DNA of 64,000 nucleotides, from contig NZ_CP071955.1 in NCBI RefSeq assembly GCF_017603965.1, forward strand, positions 2,480,001 to 2,544,000, given 5' to 3'. This DNA is from Xanthomonas fragariae. Its GTDB lineage: Bacteria > Pseudomonadota > Gammaproteobacteria > Xanthomonadales > Xanthomonadaceae. Position 1 is the first letter of the stretch; the number at the start of each line of letters is the position of its first letter. Shown here piece after piece: positions 24,818 to 34,116 of the stretch. Under the pieces are notes generated by a model. That model saw nothing but the letters and a program-made list of their open reading frames with translations. It had not been told where the DNA came from and did no database searches. The position numbers and the translations under genes were made by a program.

Positions 24818-26393
24818 CGTCCTCCTCCAATGCCAGCTCATCGCTGCGCAAACCACTACGCGCGCCCCAGTGGTAAATGAAGAACGCAATCACCGCCACG
24901 CTCAGCGTGTCAAACGGATGCGCGATCCAGCCACGACCGCCGAACGTACCGACCCACGACACCGCCATCACCAGCACGAAGAACACGATCAACCACAACG
25001 ATGCGCGCACCTGACGCAGCAAGCGCGCCCGCCCGTCGCGCGAGGGCAAGCGATACAGCACATACAGCGAGAATGCGACCACTTGCAAACCGAGCAACCA
25101 CGACAAGGTGGGCCAGGTGGACCAGTACACAATCAACGCGGCCACCATGAACGACAACGGCCCCAGCAGCGCGAAGCCACGCACGCGAAATGGCCGCGGC
25201 AACTCTGGCGCGCTACGGCGCAACGCCGCCACCGTTACCGGCGCCACCGCATAGCTCAGCACCAGTGCAGCCGATACCACGCCGATCAAGGTCTCCCACG
25301 ACGGGAACGGCAGCGTCCAGAAGATCGACAGACCCAGGCTCAACCACAGCGCCGGACGCGGAATGCCCGACTGCGGGTCCACTCGCGTCAACACCGGCAA
25401 AAACCCGCCGCTACGCGCCCAGCCATAGACCACGCGCGGGGTGGCATTCATGTAGATATTGCCGGTGCCGCTAGGCGACACCATCGCATCGCAGATCACC
25501 AATGCGGCCAGCCACGCCATGCCCAGGGCCAGCGCGATGTCGTGATACGGCAACGCAAATGCCTTGTCGATGCCGCTCCAACCCGGCGCCAACTGCGCGG
25601 CGGGAATCGTGCCCAGAAACGCCAACTGCAGCAGCACGTAGATCACCGTGGACAACGCTACAGACAGGATCAACGCAATCGGAATATTGCGCTGCGGGTC
25701 GCGCACTTCGCTAGCCACCGACACGATCGGCGTCAGCCCCAGGTAGGCAAAAATGATGCCGCCGGCCGAGATCGCCGCTTCCACCCCGGCCATGCCAGAG
25801 GGTGCGAGCCCGTGCACTGTGAGATTGCCTGGATTGAAGTGCTTCATCAGCAGCACGATCACCAGGATCGGCACCAGAAACTTGAAGATGCTGACGATAT
25901 TGTTGGCCAGCGCAAAGGTCTTGACGCTGAAATAATTGAGCAGGAAAAACAGCATCAACAGTGCAAGCTGCACCAGCCAGCCCCACACGCTGGGGCGGGT
26001 GCCGCCGGCCTGGTCGAGCAACGGAAACCAGGCCGCCGCATATTGCCGCGCAGCTTCCACTTCGATCGCAATCAGGCTGGAAAACGCGATCAATGTGATG
26101 AAGCCGGTCAACGTGCCGAGCAACGCGCCGTGCGAATACTCCGGGTAGCGCACCACTCCGCCGGCACGCGGCAATGCCGCGCCGAGTTCGCAATACACCA
26201 GGCCCAGCAGCAGTACCGCAATGCCGCCAAGAATCCACGACGCGATGCCGGCCGGCCCGGCAATCGAAGACACATGGCTGGCCGAAAACAACCAGCCCGA
26301 ACCGAAGATCGACCCCAGCCCGATAAAGGTCAGGTCGGTCAGGCTGAGCCGTTTGCGGAACTTGCCTTGCATGGTCGCACCCTGTGTGGTCAT
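24807..26393 (-). CDS. APC-superfamily amino-acid permease
   Basis: 528 aa, about 12 hydrophobic segments. TM1 holds the substrate-binding motif IGLGSIFGSGWLFSA, and TM6 has GGIIFAYLGLTPIVSVASEV, both typical of APC amino-acid/polyamine transporters. ATG 26393 is used; ATG 26372 (MQGKFRKR) with AGGGTG upstream is an equally good start. It ends inside the S9 peptidase start. In this operon it probably imports hydroxyproline, proline or short derivatives; the exact substrate is an inference from neighbours. Confidence 0.85.
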   Translation of the reverse strand: MTTQGATMQGKFRKRLSLTDLTFIGLGSIFGSGWLFSASHVSSIAGPAGIASWILGGIAVLLLGLVYCELGAALPRAGGVVRYPEYSHGALLGTLTGFITLIAFSSLIAIEVEAARQYAAAWFPLLDQAGGTRPSVWGWLVQLALLMLFFLLNYFSVKTFALANNIVSIFKFLVPILVIVLLMKHFNPGNLTVHGLAPSGMAGVEAAISAGGIIFAYLGLTPIVSVASEVRDPQRNIPIALILSVALSTVIYVLLQLAFLGTIPAAQLAPGWSGIDKAFALPYHDIALALGMAWLAALVICDAMVSPSGTGNIYMNATPRVVYGWARSGGFLPVLTRVDPQSGIPRPALWLSLGLSIFWTLPFPSWETLIGVVSAALVLSYAVAPVTVAALRRSAPELPRPFRVRGFALLGPLSFMVAALIVYWSTWPTLSWLLGLQVVAFSLYVLYRLPSRDGRARLLRQVRASLWLIVFFVLVMAVSWVGTFGGRGWIAHPFDTLSVAVIAFFIYHWGARSGLRSDELALEEDDGQ

Positions 26394-26448
26394 TCATCGC
26401 CCCGAAGCATGAAAGTGCGGTTTCTACTGCGAAAATGGCGTGCGTGGA

Positions 26449-28311
26449 TCAGTCGCTGGCAGGGGCATTGGCATCTGCCGATGCATCTGCAGCATTGTCG
26501 TGCGGATAGGGCGACACGCCACCGTCAGCGATGAAGCGGTCGATGCGCGCTTGCAGCACCGGCAACGGCACCGAGCCGGTCTGCAGCACCGCATCGTGGA
26601 AATTGCGCAGATCGAATTTTTCGCCCAACGCAGCTTCGGCCTTGCGGCGCAGCTCCAGAATCTTAAGTTCGCCCAGGTAATACGACAAGGCCTGCCCCGG
26701 CCAGGCGATATAGCGATCCACCTCGGTGGTGACTTCGTGCTCGCTCAGGGCGGTGTTGTCGCGCAGATACGCAATCGCCTGCTCGCGCGTCCAGCCCTTG
26801 TGGTGGATGCCGGTGTCGATCACCAGGCGGCAGGCGCGCCACATCTGGTAGGTCAGATAACCGAAGCGGTCGTAGGGCGTGTCGTACATGCCCATTTCCT
26901 GGCCCAGATACTCCGAATACAACGCCCAGCCTTCTCCATACGCGGAGATGAAACCGTAGCGACGAAACTCCGGCAGCCCTTGCGCTTCTGCCGCCAGCGG
27001 CATCTGCAGCGCGTGGCCGGGCGAGGACTCGTGCAGCGTCAGCGCGGTCAGGTTGTACAGCGGCCGCGATGGCAGGTTGTAGGTGTTGACCAGATAGATA
27101 CCAGGGCCGCCGCGGCCACCGGTGTAAAACGGCGCCAACTCCGGCGGCACCGGTTCGATCGCAAAACGGCGCCGCGGCAGACGGCCGATATAATCGCCTA
27201 CTTTGGCATCCACACGCTTGGCGATCCATGCGGCCTGCTTGAGCAATTCCTCAGGCGTTTTGGCATAGAACTGCGGATCGGTGCGCAGAAAATGCAGAAA
27301 CGCCGGAAATACCGCTTGCCCGGCCGGGGGCTTGAAGTCGCTGGCGACGATGGTCTGGTCCATCTGCGCGCGCAACTTGGCCACTTCCTGCAAGCCGATC
27401 TGGTGTATCTGCTCCGGGCCCAGATCCAGCGTGGTGAACTCGCGGATCTGCGCGCGGTAATAGGCCTGCCCATCCGGCAAAGCTTCGCCAGCCAGCGTGG
27501 TACGCGCGCGAGGTTGGTACTGGTTGCGGATAAAGTCGAGCAATCCGGCGTAGGCCGGCAGCACCTGCGCATCGATCGTCTTGACTGCTTGCTGCCGCAG
27601 TTGCGCCTGTACATCGGCCGGCAATGTCGCCGGCATCTGCTTGAACGGTGCATAGAATGGATTGGCCTGACCCTTGGCCTGCACGACATCGGCGATGGAC
27701 TGGTCGCGTCCAGTGAGCGTCACCCTGGGCTGGCTGAAACCGCGCGCCAGACCGGCCCGCATATTGTCCGTGTGCTCGGCGAAATAACGCGGGATATCGG
27801 CCAGCATTTTCAGATAGCGCAGATAATCGTCGCGCGTGCGCAACTTGGCCTCGGCGCTGAAGCCCATATCGCTCCAGAACGACGAGTCGCTATTGAACGG
27901 CATTTCCCAGGCTCGAAAATGCTGCTGGTCCAGCAACACCAGCAACTGCTGCCGATACACCTGATAGCTCACCCGATCTTCGGCCGACAACTGCGCCTGC
28001 CCAATCGCATCCAGTTCCTTCAAAGCCTGTTGCCAATACGCAGTGCGCAGATTTTGCGTGGCAACGTCGACCTTGGGCAGATGGTCGGACTGACTGCCCT
28101 GCGTGGCCTGATTGTCTTCATCCACCGCGCCGGACAGCTGTGCCTGTCGCCAGCGCCATTCGCGTGTGTAAAGCGCCTTGAAATGTGCCGCTGCGGTATT
28201 GTGCGTGGCCGCAGCGGGCTCGGTCGCCTGCGCGTGCACGGCAACGCCGCTCAGGCTGGCTGCAATCGATAGACTCAGTGCGCTGGCGCGTAACACGGCA
28301 TTTGCGCTCAT
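26449..28311 (-). CDS. DUF885 family zinc-peptidase-like protein, secreted
   Basis: 620 aa from ATG 28311, which overlaps the upstream stop as ATGA. Signal peptide at residues 1-28 (ALSLSIAASLSGVAVHAQA). The family motif LTLHESSPGHALQMPL (HExxPGH, probable zinc ligands) and GWALYSEYLGQEMG are present. DUF885 proteins are helical metallopeptidase-like enzymes found with other peptidases. It is paralogous to the next gene upstream. The start 13 codons earlier is rejected because it lies inside the neighbour without a ribosome site. Confidence 0.85.
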   Translation of the reverse strand: MSANAVLRASALSLSIAASLSGVAVHAQATEPAAATHNTAAAHFKALYTREWRWRQAQLSGAVDEDNQATQGSQSDHLPKVDVATQNLRTAYWQQALKELDAIGQAQLSAEDRVSYQVYRQQLLVLLDQQHFRAWEMPFNSDSSFWSDMGFSAEAKLRTRDDYLRYLKMLADIPRYFAEHTDNMRAGLARGFSQPRVTLTGRDQSIADVVQAKGQANPFYAPFKQMPATLPADVQAQLRQQAVKTIDAQVLPAYAGLLDFIRNQYQPRARTTLAGEALPDGQAYYRAQIREFTTLDLGPEQIHQIGLQEVAKLRAQMDQTIVASDFKPPAGQAVFPAFLHFLRTDPQFYAKTPEELLKQAAWIAKRVDAKVGDYIGRLPRRRFAIEPVPPELAPFYTGGRGGPGIYLVNTYNLPSRPLYNLTALTLHESSPGHALQMPLAAEAQGLPEFRRYGFISAYGEGWALYSEYLGQEMGMYDTPYDRFGYLTYQMWRACRLVIDTGIHHKGWTREQAIAYLRDNTALSEHEVTTEVDRYIAWPGQALSYYLGELKILELRRKAEAALGEKFDLRNFHDAVLQTGSVPLPVLQARIDRFIADGGVSPYPHDNAADASADANAPASD

Positions 28312-30125
28312 CCGCTTGCTCCCGGAGTAACCTTGGCCTGCGCGATCCACTGCCTTACGCGCTGCTGCAGCATCGCCAGCGGCATGGCGCCGCCGCCAAG
28401 TACAGCATCGTGGAACGCGCGCACATCAAAACGATCGCCGAGCTCTTTTTCGGCTTCTGCGCGCAGCGCAAGGATCTGCAGCTGACCCAGCTTGTAACCC
28501 AGCGCCTGGCCTGGCCAGACGATATAGCGATCGGTTTCGGACTGGATGCTGGGTTCGTCATCGGACGGATGGGCGTGGAAAAAATCCACCATCTGCTGGC
28601 GATTCCAATGCTTGTAGTGCACGCCTGTATCGAGCACCAGCCGATTGGCACGCAACAACTCGCCGGACAGCCGGCCGTAGTCGTTGTAAGGGTCCTTGAA
28701 GAAGCCGATCTCCTTGCCCAACCGCTCGGCGTACAACGCCCAGCCTTCGATATAGGCGTTGTAACCTGCCTGCTGGCGGAACGGCGGCAACGGCAAGGTT
28801 TGCGCCAGCGAGATCTGCAGGTGATGGCCCGGCACCCCTTCGTGATACGCGGTGGTTTCGATATTGATCAGCGTGCGACTGGCGAAGTCGCTGGTATTGA
28901 CTTTTACGATCGCAGGCTTAGTGCTTTCCGGATTGCTTTGCCAGTACTCGGCACCGGGCGCGGTACGCCGGAATGCCGGCATTGCCTGCACGTCCAGCGG
29001 GGTCTTCGGCAAGTGGCCGAACAACTTCGGCAGCTCCGGTTCCATCGCCGCGATGTACTGCCGGTACTGCTGCAGAATCTGCTCGCCAGAGGTAGCGAAA
29101 TGGCGTTTGTCGGTCTCCACTGCCTTGCGCAAGCTGGCCAGATCGGCGAAGCCCTGCGCCTTGGCGATCACCGTCATCTCGCCTTCGATGCGCGCGACTT
29201 CCTTCAAGCCGATCTGATGGATGTCCTCCGCCGCCATGTCGGTCGTGGTCTGGGTATGGATGGCGTAGCGATAGCGGCGCTCGCCATCGGGCAGCGACCA
29301 CACACCTTCCTGCGCACGACCTTGCGCGGCGTATTCATCGCGCACGAATGCAGCTAATTTTCCGTAGGCCGGTCGCACCTGCCGGTCGATAGCAACCAGC
29401 AGTTGCTTGCGCAGCGCATCGCGCTGATCAGCCGGCACGGCGGCATCGAATTTTTTCAGCGGCGAAGCGAACGGGCTCTGCTCGCCGGTTAACGCGGCAA
29501 TCTTGTCGATCTGCTCGGGCAGGCGCTCCAGCAGATAACGCGGCTGCACCAGCCCATCCCTGGCGCCCTGACGCGACACCGCGATGACCTGATCGATCAC
29601 CGTCGGGATCGTCTGCAGGCGCTTGATGTAATCCTGATAGTCCTTGGCGTTTTCGAATGGAAATGCATCGCCGTAGCCGGCCAACGCCAACTGGATGCCG
29701 CCGATCGGCTCCAGCGGCATCGCATAGGTCTTCAGCTCGATGCCTTCCAGCTTGTCGCGCAACTGGCCAAGCATCATCTGCAGGCTGAGCTGACGTTGCT
29801 CGTCCAGCGCCTTGGCATCCACCGCTTCGAATTGCTTGAGCAGCTCGGCGGTGGCGGTGCGTTCTGCCTGCACGGCGTGGAGCGAATAATCGCTCCAACG
29901 GTCGTTGTAACGCTTGTCGCCGATGATGCTGGCGAACTCCGGGTTGTGCTGCAGCTGGTACTGCCATTGTTTGTTCAGCAGTGCATCGAAGGTTTTGGCG
30001 GCCTGTTCGCCGGTCGGCGCAGAGGTCGCTGCAGCCGCTGCCTCCGGTGCGGGCGGCGCCGGCTTGCAAGCAGTAAACAACGCGACCGAAAGCAGACCGA
30101 TGGCGACAGGACGCAGATGTTTCAT
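28308..30125 (-). CDS. DUF885 family zinc-peptidase-like lipoprotein
   Basis: 605 aa from ATG 30125, with GGAG upstream. Lipoprotein signal (LLSVALFTACKP). The motif TTAYHEGVPGHHLQISLAQT carries the HExxPGHH signature and GWALYAERLGKEIGF follows. The C-terminus DVRAFHDAVLGGGAMPLAML matches its downstream paralogue, so the two arose by tandem duplication. It is likely to cleave peptides in the periplasm for the permease encoded downstream. Confidence 0.86.
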   Translation of the reverse strand: MKHLRPVAIGLLSVALFTACKPAPPAPEAAAAATSAPTGEQAAKTFDALLNKQWQYQLQHNPEFASIIGDKRYNDRWSDYSLHAVQAERTATAELLKQFEAVDAKALDEQRQLSLQMMLGQLRDKLEGIELKTYAMPLEPIGGIQLALAGYGDAFPFENAKDYQDYIKRLQTIPTVIDQVIAVSRQGARDGLVQPRYLLERLPEQIDKIAALTGEQSPFASPLKKFDAAVPADQRDALRKQLLVAIDRQVRPAYGKLAAFVRDEYAAQGRAQEGVWSLPDGERRYRYAIHTQTTTDMAAEDIHQIGLKEVARIEGEMTVIAKAQGFADLASLRKAVETDKRHFATSGEQILQQYRQYIAAMEPELPKLFGHLPKTPLDVQAMPAFRRTAPGAEYWQSNPESTKPAIVKVNTSDFASRTLINIETTAYHEGVPGHHLQISLAQTLPLPPFRQQAGYNAYIEGWALYAERLGKEIGFFKDPYNDYGRLSGELLRANRLVLDTGVHYKHWNRQQMVDFFHAHPSDDEPSIQSETDRYIVWPGQALGYKLGQLQILALRAEAEKELGDRFDVRAFHDAVLGGGAMPLAMLQQRVRQWIAQAKVTPGASG

Positions 30126-30217
30126 GCATTCACTCCAGGAGAAACGGTGCGCCGGCAGCGCTCGATGCAAGGCGGTCGCAGGAGCGCGCTCCTGCAGATG
30201 CGTGCGCCAGTCCAGGC

Positions 30218-31417
30218 TCATGCAAACGGTTGATCGATCGCCACCGACGGCGGCGTAAACCACTGCGCGCCCGCGTCGGTGACATAAAAATGGTCTTCCA
30301 GCCGCACACCGAATTGCCCCGGCACCACGATCATCGGTTCGTTGCTGGCGCACATGCCCGGCTGCAGCGGCAGCGCGTTGCCGCGCACCAAATACGGCGC
30401 TTCGTGGATCGCCAAGCCGCAACCGTGGCCGGTGCGATGCGGCAATCCCGGCACGCGATAGCCCGGGCCGAGTCCGGCCGCTTCAAGCACGGTGCGTGCA
30501 GCCTGGTCCACTGCTTCGCACGCCACGCCCGGGCGTATCGCCGCGAACGCTGCCGCTTGCGCTGCCTGTTCCAGCTCCCAGATGCGCCGTTGCGCGTCGT
30601 TGGGCGTGCCATAACTCCAGGTGCGGGTGATGTCGGAATGATAACCCTGCACGGTGCAGCCGGTGTCGATCAGCACCAGTTCGCCTTCGCGCAGCTGCTG
30701 CACGCCGGGAATGCCGTGCGGGAATGCGGTGGCATGGCCGAACTGCACGATGCAGAAGGTCGAGCCGTTATCCGCACCCAACGCGCGATGCGCCTGGTCG
30801 ATAAAGCGCACCAGCTGATCTGTGCCGATGCCTTCCTGCGCGATGGCGGCGGCCAGGCGCTGCACTCGCAAGGTCATGTCGCAGGCCTGCTGCATCAGCG
30901 CCAGCTCGGCGGGCGACTTGCACATGCGGCAGCCATCGATGATCGATCCTGCATCGCGAATTGCTCTCCCCAGATGCGCGCGCAAGCCGGTGTGCACCGC
31001 GAAGGCGATGCCCGGATCCAGAGCCAACGCATGCGCATGACGTTCGTCCATGGACTGTACGACCAGCGCATACGGGTCGTCGTGTTCTTCCCACAAATAC
31101 TTGGTCGCCGGGATTTTCAGCACCGCATCCAGCGAGCCTTCTTCGAATGCAGGGCAGATCAGCACCGGGTCGCCATGCAACGTCAGCAGCAGCGCGACCA
31201 GACGCTCGCTCGCGCCCCACGGCACGCCGGTGAAATAGCGCAGCGACGTGCCGGCGCCGATCAACAATGCATCCACGCCATGGGACATCATCAAGCTGCG
31301 TGCGCGTTCGATGCGTCGTTGGTACTCGTCGGTGGCGATCAGCGCGGCGCGTTGCGTCCATGGCGTCAATTGAGCGCGCGCCTGCTCCAGCGACAGCCCG
31401 CCGATCTGGCTGCTCAT
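30218..31417 (-). CDS. M24 family Xaa-Pro peptidase
   Basis: 399 aa. The start overlaps the aldehyde dehydrogenase stop as ATGA. The N-terminal creatinase-like domain is followed by the pita-bread domain. Metal ligands are visible in LVLIDTGCTVQGYHSDITRT (Asp, Asp), HRTGHGCGLAIHEAPYL (His), ASNEPMIVVPGQFGVRLEDH (two Glu). The enzyme cleaves X-Pro or X-Hyp bonds in the cytoplasm, feeding free hydroxyproline or proline into the pathway encoded upstream. No signal peptide is seen. Confidence 0.9.
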   Translation of the reverse strand: MSSQIGGLSLEQARAQLTPWTQRAALIATDEYQRRIERARSLMMSHGVDALLIGAGTSLRYFTGVPWGASERLVALLLTLHGDPVLICPAFEEGSLDAVLKIPATKYLWEEHDDPYALVVQSMDERHAHALALDPGIAFAVHTGLRAHLGRAIRDAGSIIDGCRMCKSPAELALMQQACDMTLRVQRLAAAIAQEGIGTDQLVRFIDQAHRALGADNGSTFCIVQFGHATAFPHGIPGVQQLREGELVLIDTGCTVQGYHSDITRTWSYGTPNDAQRRIWELEQAAQAAAFAAIRPGVACEAVDQAARTVLEAAGLGPGYRVPGLPHRTGHGCGLAIHEAPYLVRGNALPLQPGMCASNEPMIVVPGQFGVRLEDHFYVTDAGAQWFTPPSVAIDQPFA

Positions 31418-33009
31418 GTGCCTGCTCCAAGATCGGCCGTGCTCCATTGCCCATCGACCAGACGTGCGATGCCACCCGGATTGCGCTGGCGCAATTCGGC
31501 CGGCAGCAGCGCGTCCGGCACCGCGTCGTAGCTATGCAATGCAGCGAAGCGACGAATGGAGCCCGGCATGCCTACCGCGGTGAAGCCCGGATGCCCGGTG
31601 CTGGGGAACGGCCCCCCATGATTCTGCGCCGCGCTCACTGCCACGCCGGTCGGCATCTTGCTGTTGATCAAACGCCCGACGCGTGCGCGCAGCACCGGTG
31701 CGATGGCTTGCCAGGCCGCATCGTCGCTGCCATCGGACGCACGATACAAGGTGCCGGTGAGATTGCCTTCGAACGCGGCGGCAACCTGCTCCATCTGCGC
31801 AAGGTCGCGCGCACGCACCAGCAGGCTCACAGGGCCGAAGGCCTCGGTCTGCAGCGCATGCGGGTTGGCGATAAACGCCTGCGCATCCACGCTCAACAAG
31901 GTCGGCGCATAGCGATGACTCTCCTGGCCGGTGTGCCCGCCGGCCAGCAAGACTGCGCCGGCGGCACGCAAGCTCGCCACCCCTTGCTGCACGCCGGCTA
32001 CACCCGCGGCCGAAAACAGCACCATCGGCATGGCCGCGTCGAAGTGCGCCGTGGTCGCTGCGACAAACGCATCGCCCGCTTCACCATGCGGCACCACCAC
32101 CACACCGGGATTGGTGCAGAACTGCCCGCTGCCCAAGGTGCACGACGCAAAGAATTCCTGCGCCAACGCCGCGCCGCGTTCGGCCAACGCGCCCGGCAAC
32201 AGGAACACCGGATTGACGCTGGACAGCTCGGCGTAGAACGGCACGCCGGCCGCATCGGCCGCCGCCTTCAACGCAAGTCCGCCCCCACGGCTGCCGGTAA
32301 ACCCGATCGCACCTAGCCGCGCATCGCCCGCCAATCGCAGGCCGATGGCGTTATCGAAGTGATACAGCAACTGCACTGCCGCACCCGGCAGGCCGGCTGC
32401 GAGCAGTGCCTGATGCGCGAGCTGCGCCATGCGCTGGCTGGTGGCCGGATGCAGTGGATGCGCCTTGGCGATCACCGGATTGCGTGCGCCGATTGCCGAA
32501 GCGAAATCGCTGCCGGCAATCGCGTTGAAGGCGAACGGAAAATTGTTCGGGCCGAACACCACTACCGGCTTGCCCAGCGGCGCCAGATGCGATCGCAGAT
32601 CCGCGGCGGTGTCGATGATGGGTTGTGTCCAGCTGTAGTTGCGCACCGCCTGTGCGGCCTGGCGCAACTGCCCGCTGGTGCGTGGCAGTTCGTTGCCGCG
32701 CAGGCGTGTGGGCGCCGGCAACGCGGTTTCGGCATGCGCCAACGCCACCAGCGTATCGGCGTCGGCATCCAGCGCGTCGGCATAGGCAGCCAGGAATGCC
32801 GCGATCTGCTCGACCGGCGCTGCAGCCAGTTCCGCGGCCACCGCGTGCGCTGCCGCAACCGCGGTCTCGATATCATCCGCACCGCTGACCGGGAATAAAG
32901 GCCCGATCGCCTCGCCAGTAGTCGGGTCGGCGGCGCGGAAGCTGCCGGTTGCAGCGCGACTGGGTTGCCACTGGCCGGCCAGCAGGACGGGTTGGATCGT
33001 GTCGTTCAT
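31414..33009 (-). CDS. Alpha-ketoglutarate semialdehyde (2,5-dioxovalerate) dehydrogenase
   Basis: 531 aa from ATG 33009. Aldehyde dehydrogenase fold with VVVFGPNNFPFAFNAIAGSD, IGFTGSRGGG, the general-base Glu in YAELSSVNPVFL and the catalytic Cys in GSGQFCTNPGVV. The NFPFAF and SSVNP signatures are those of the 2,5-dioxovalerate branch rather than generic ALDH. It makes alpha-ketoglutarate, the last step of hydroxyproline breakdown. A 201-bp gap to the gene upstream has no gene and may hold an internal promoter. Confidence 0.9.
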   Translation of the reverse strand: MNDTIQPVLLAGQWQPSRAATGSFRAADPTTGEAIGPLFPVSGADDIETAVAAAHAVAAELAAAPVEQIAAFLAAYADALDADADTLVALAHAETALPAPTRLRGNELPRTSGQLRQAAQAVRNYSWTQPIIDTAADLRSHLAPLGKPVVVFGPNNFPFAFNAIAGSDFASAIGARNPVIAKAHPLHPATSQRMAQLAHQALLAAGLPGAAVQLLYHFDNAIGLRLAGDARLGAIGFTGSRGGGLALKAAADAAGVPFYAELSSVNPVFLLPGALAERGAALAQEFFASCTLGSGQFCTNPGVVVVPHGEAGDAFVAATTAHFDAAMPMVLFSAAGVAGVQQGVASLRAAGAVLLAGGHTGQESHRYAPTLLSVDAQAFIANPHALQTEAFGPVSLLVRARDLAQMEQVAAAFEGNLTGTLYRASDGSDDAAWQAIAPVLRARVGRLINSKMPTGVAVSAAQNHGGPFPSTGHPGFTAVGMPGSIRRFAALHSYDAVPDALLPAELRQRNPGGIARLVDGQWSTADLGAGT

Positions 33010-33210
33010 TGCGGCACCTTCAGTTGCATGGAGCCAGACCCTGCGCACTGTGCAGCAGCGGCCGACCAAAAAGCCGATGAGACTGTGGCGGTGACTGCGA
33101 CATTCTCATCGATCAACATAGCGCGACACGCGCGATGACGACGCGTATCGCTAATCCACACCGTTTGCTCACCTGCGAGCACACGGAGCGGTGTCGTTGT
33201 CACCGCGTTA

Positions 33211-34116
33211 TTACACCTTCGGCGCGGTGGCGATGGCGTGGTCGATAACCTTCAACGCAGCCTCGCGCTCGGCACCGTCGACCACCAGCCGCGGCGCACG
33301 TACGCGCTCGCTGCCCAGGCCCACTTTCTGCTGCACCAGTTTGATCAACTGCACGAACTTGGGCACGGTATCCAGGCGCAGCAACGGCAGGAACCAGTCG
33401 TACAGTTCCTTGGCGGCCGGGTAACCGCCATCGCGGGCGAGTTCGAACAAGCGCACCGATTCGTTGGGATAGGCATTGACCAGGCCGGCGATCCAACCCT
33501 TGGCGCCCATGCTCAGGCCTTCGACGATGGCATCGTCCATGCCGACGAGCAACGCCAAGCGATCGCCGAGCAATTCCTGCAGCGCGGCGAAGCGGCGTAC
33601 ATCGCCGGAAGATTCTTTAACTGCCTGCAGATTGGGGAATTCGGCTGCCAGCTCGGCGATCTGCGACGGGCCGAAATCGGTCTTGTAGGCCACCGGGTTG
33701 TTGTACAGGATCACCGGCAGATCGGTCGCCGCGATCACCGCGCGTACATGTGCGCCCATCTCGCGCCAGTCGGTGGAATATACGTATGGCGGCAACACCA
33801 TCAAGCCGCCGCAGCCGATGTTTTTGGCCGCCTTCGCCAGCGCCACCGCTTCGCCCGTGGCCAGGCTGGCGATGCCCGGCACCACAGGCACGCGGCCGTT
33901 CAATGCGGTGACCAACGTACGCAGGATCGCCAACTTGTCTTCGAGGCTCAACGTCGCCGCCTCGCCCAGCGAGCCCAGCGGCACGATCGCGGTGCAACCG
34001 GCATCCACCAGCGCATTGGCATGCTTGGCTAGGAAGTCGTGGTCGATCTCGCCAGAGGCGGTGAACGGGGTGGTGATGGCCGGCAACACGCCGTGCCAGA
34101 ACGCAGCAATATTCAT
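33211..34116 (-). CDS. Dihydrodipicolinate-synthase family, probable pyrroline-4-hydroxy-2-carboxylate deaminase
   Basis: 301 aa, start overlaps the upstream stop (ATGA). DHDPS/NAL barrel: LGSLGEAATLS (equivalent to the GTTGE motif), LPVILYNNPVAYKT (Tyr) and LQAVKESSGDVRR (Schiff-base Lys). In hydroxyproline gene sets this family member removes ammonia from 1-pyrroline-4-hydroxy-2-carboxylate to give alpha-ketoglutarate semialdehyde, which matches the next gene in the operon. A true DapA role is unlikely given the context. Confidence 0.88.
   Translation of the reverse strand: MNIAAFWHGVLPAITTPFTASGEIDHDFLAKHANALVDAGCTAIVPLGSLGEAATLSLEDKLAILRTLVTALNGRVPVVPGIASLATGEAVALAKAAKNIGCGGLMVLPPYVYSTDWREMGAHVRAVIAATDLPVILYNNPVAYKTDFGPSQIAELAAEFPNLQAVKESSGDVRRFAALQELLGDRLALLVGMDDAIVEGLSMGAKGWIAGLVNAYPNESVRLFELARDGGYPAAKELYDWFLPLLRLDTVPKFVQLIKLVQQKVGLGSERVRAPRLVVDGAEREAALKVIDHAIATAPKV

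Noticed and set aside
24732..28272. Two ~600-aa plus-strand frames opposite the permease and DUF885 genes
   Set aside because: His/Gln/Arg-rich antisense shadows; the minus-strand proteins show transmembrane helices and HExxPGH motifs.
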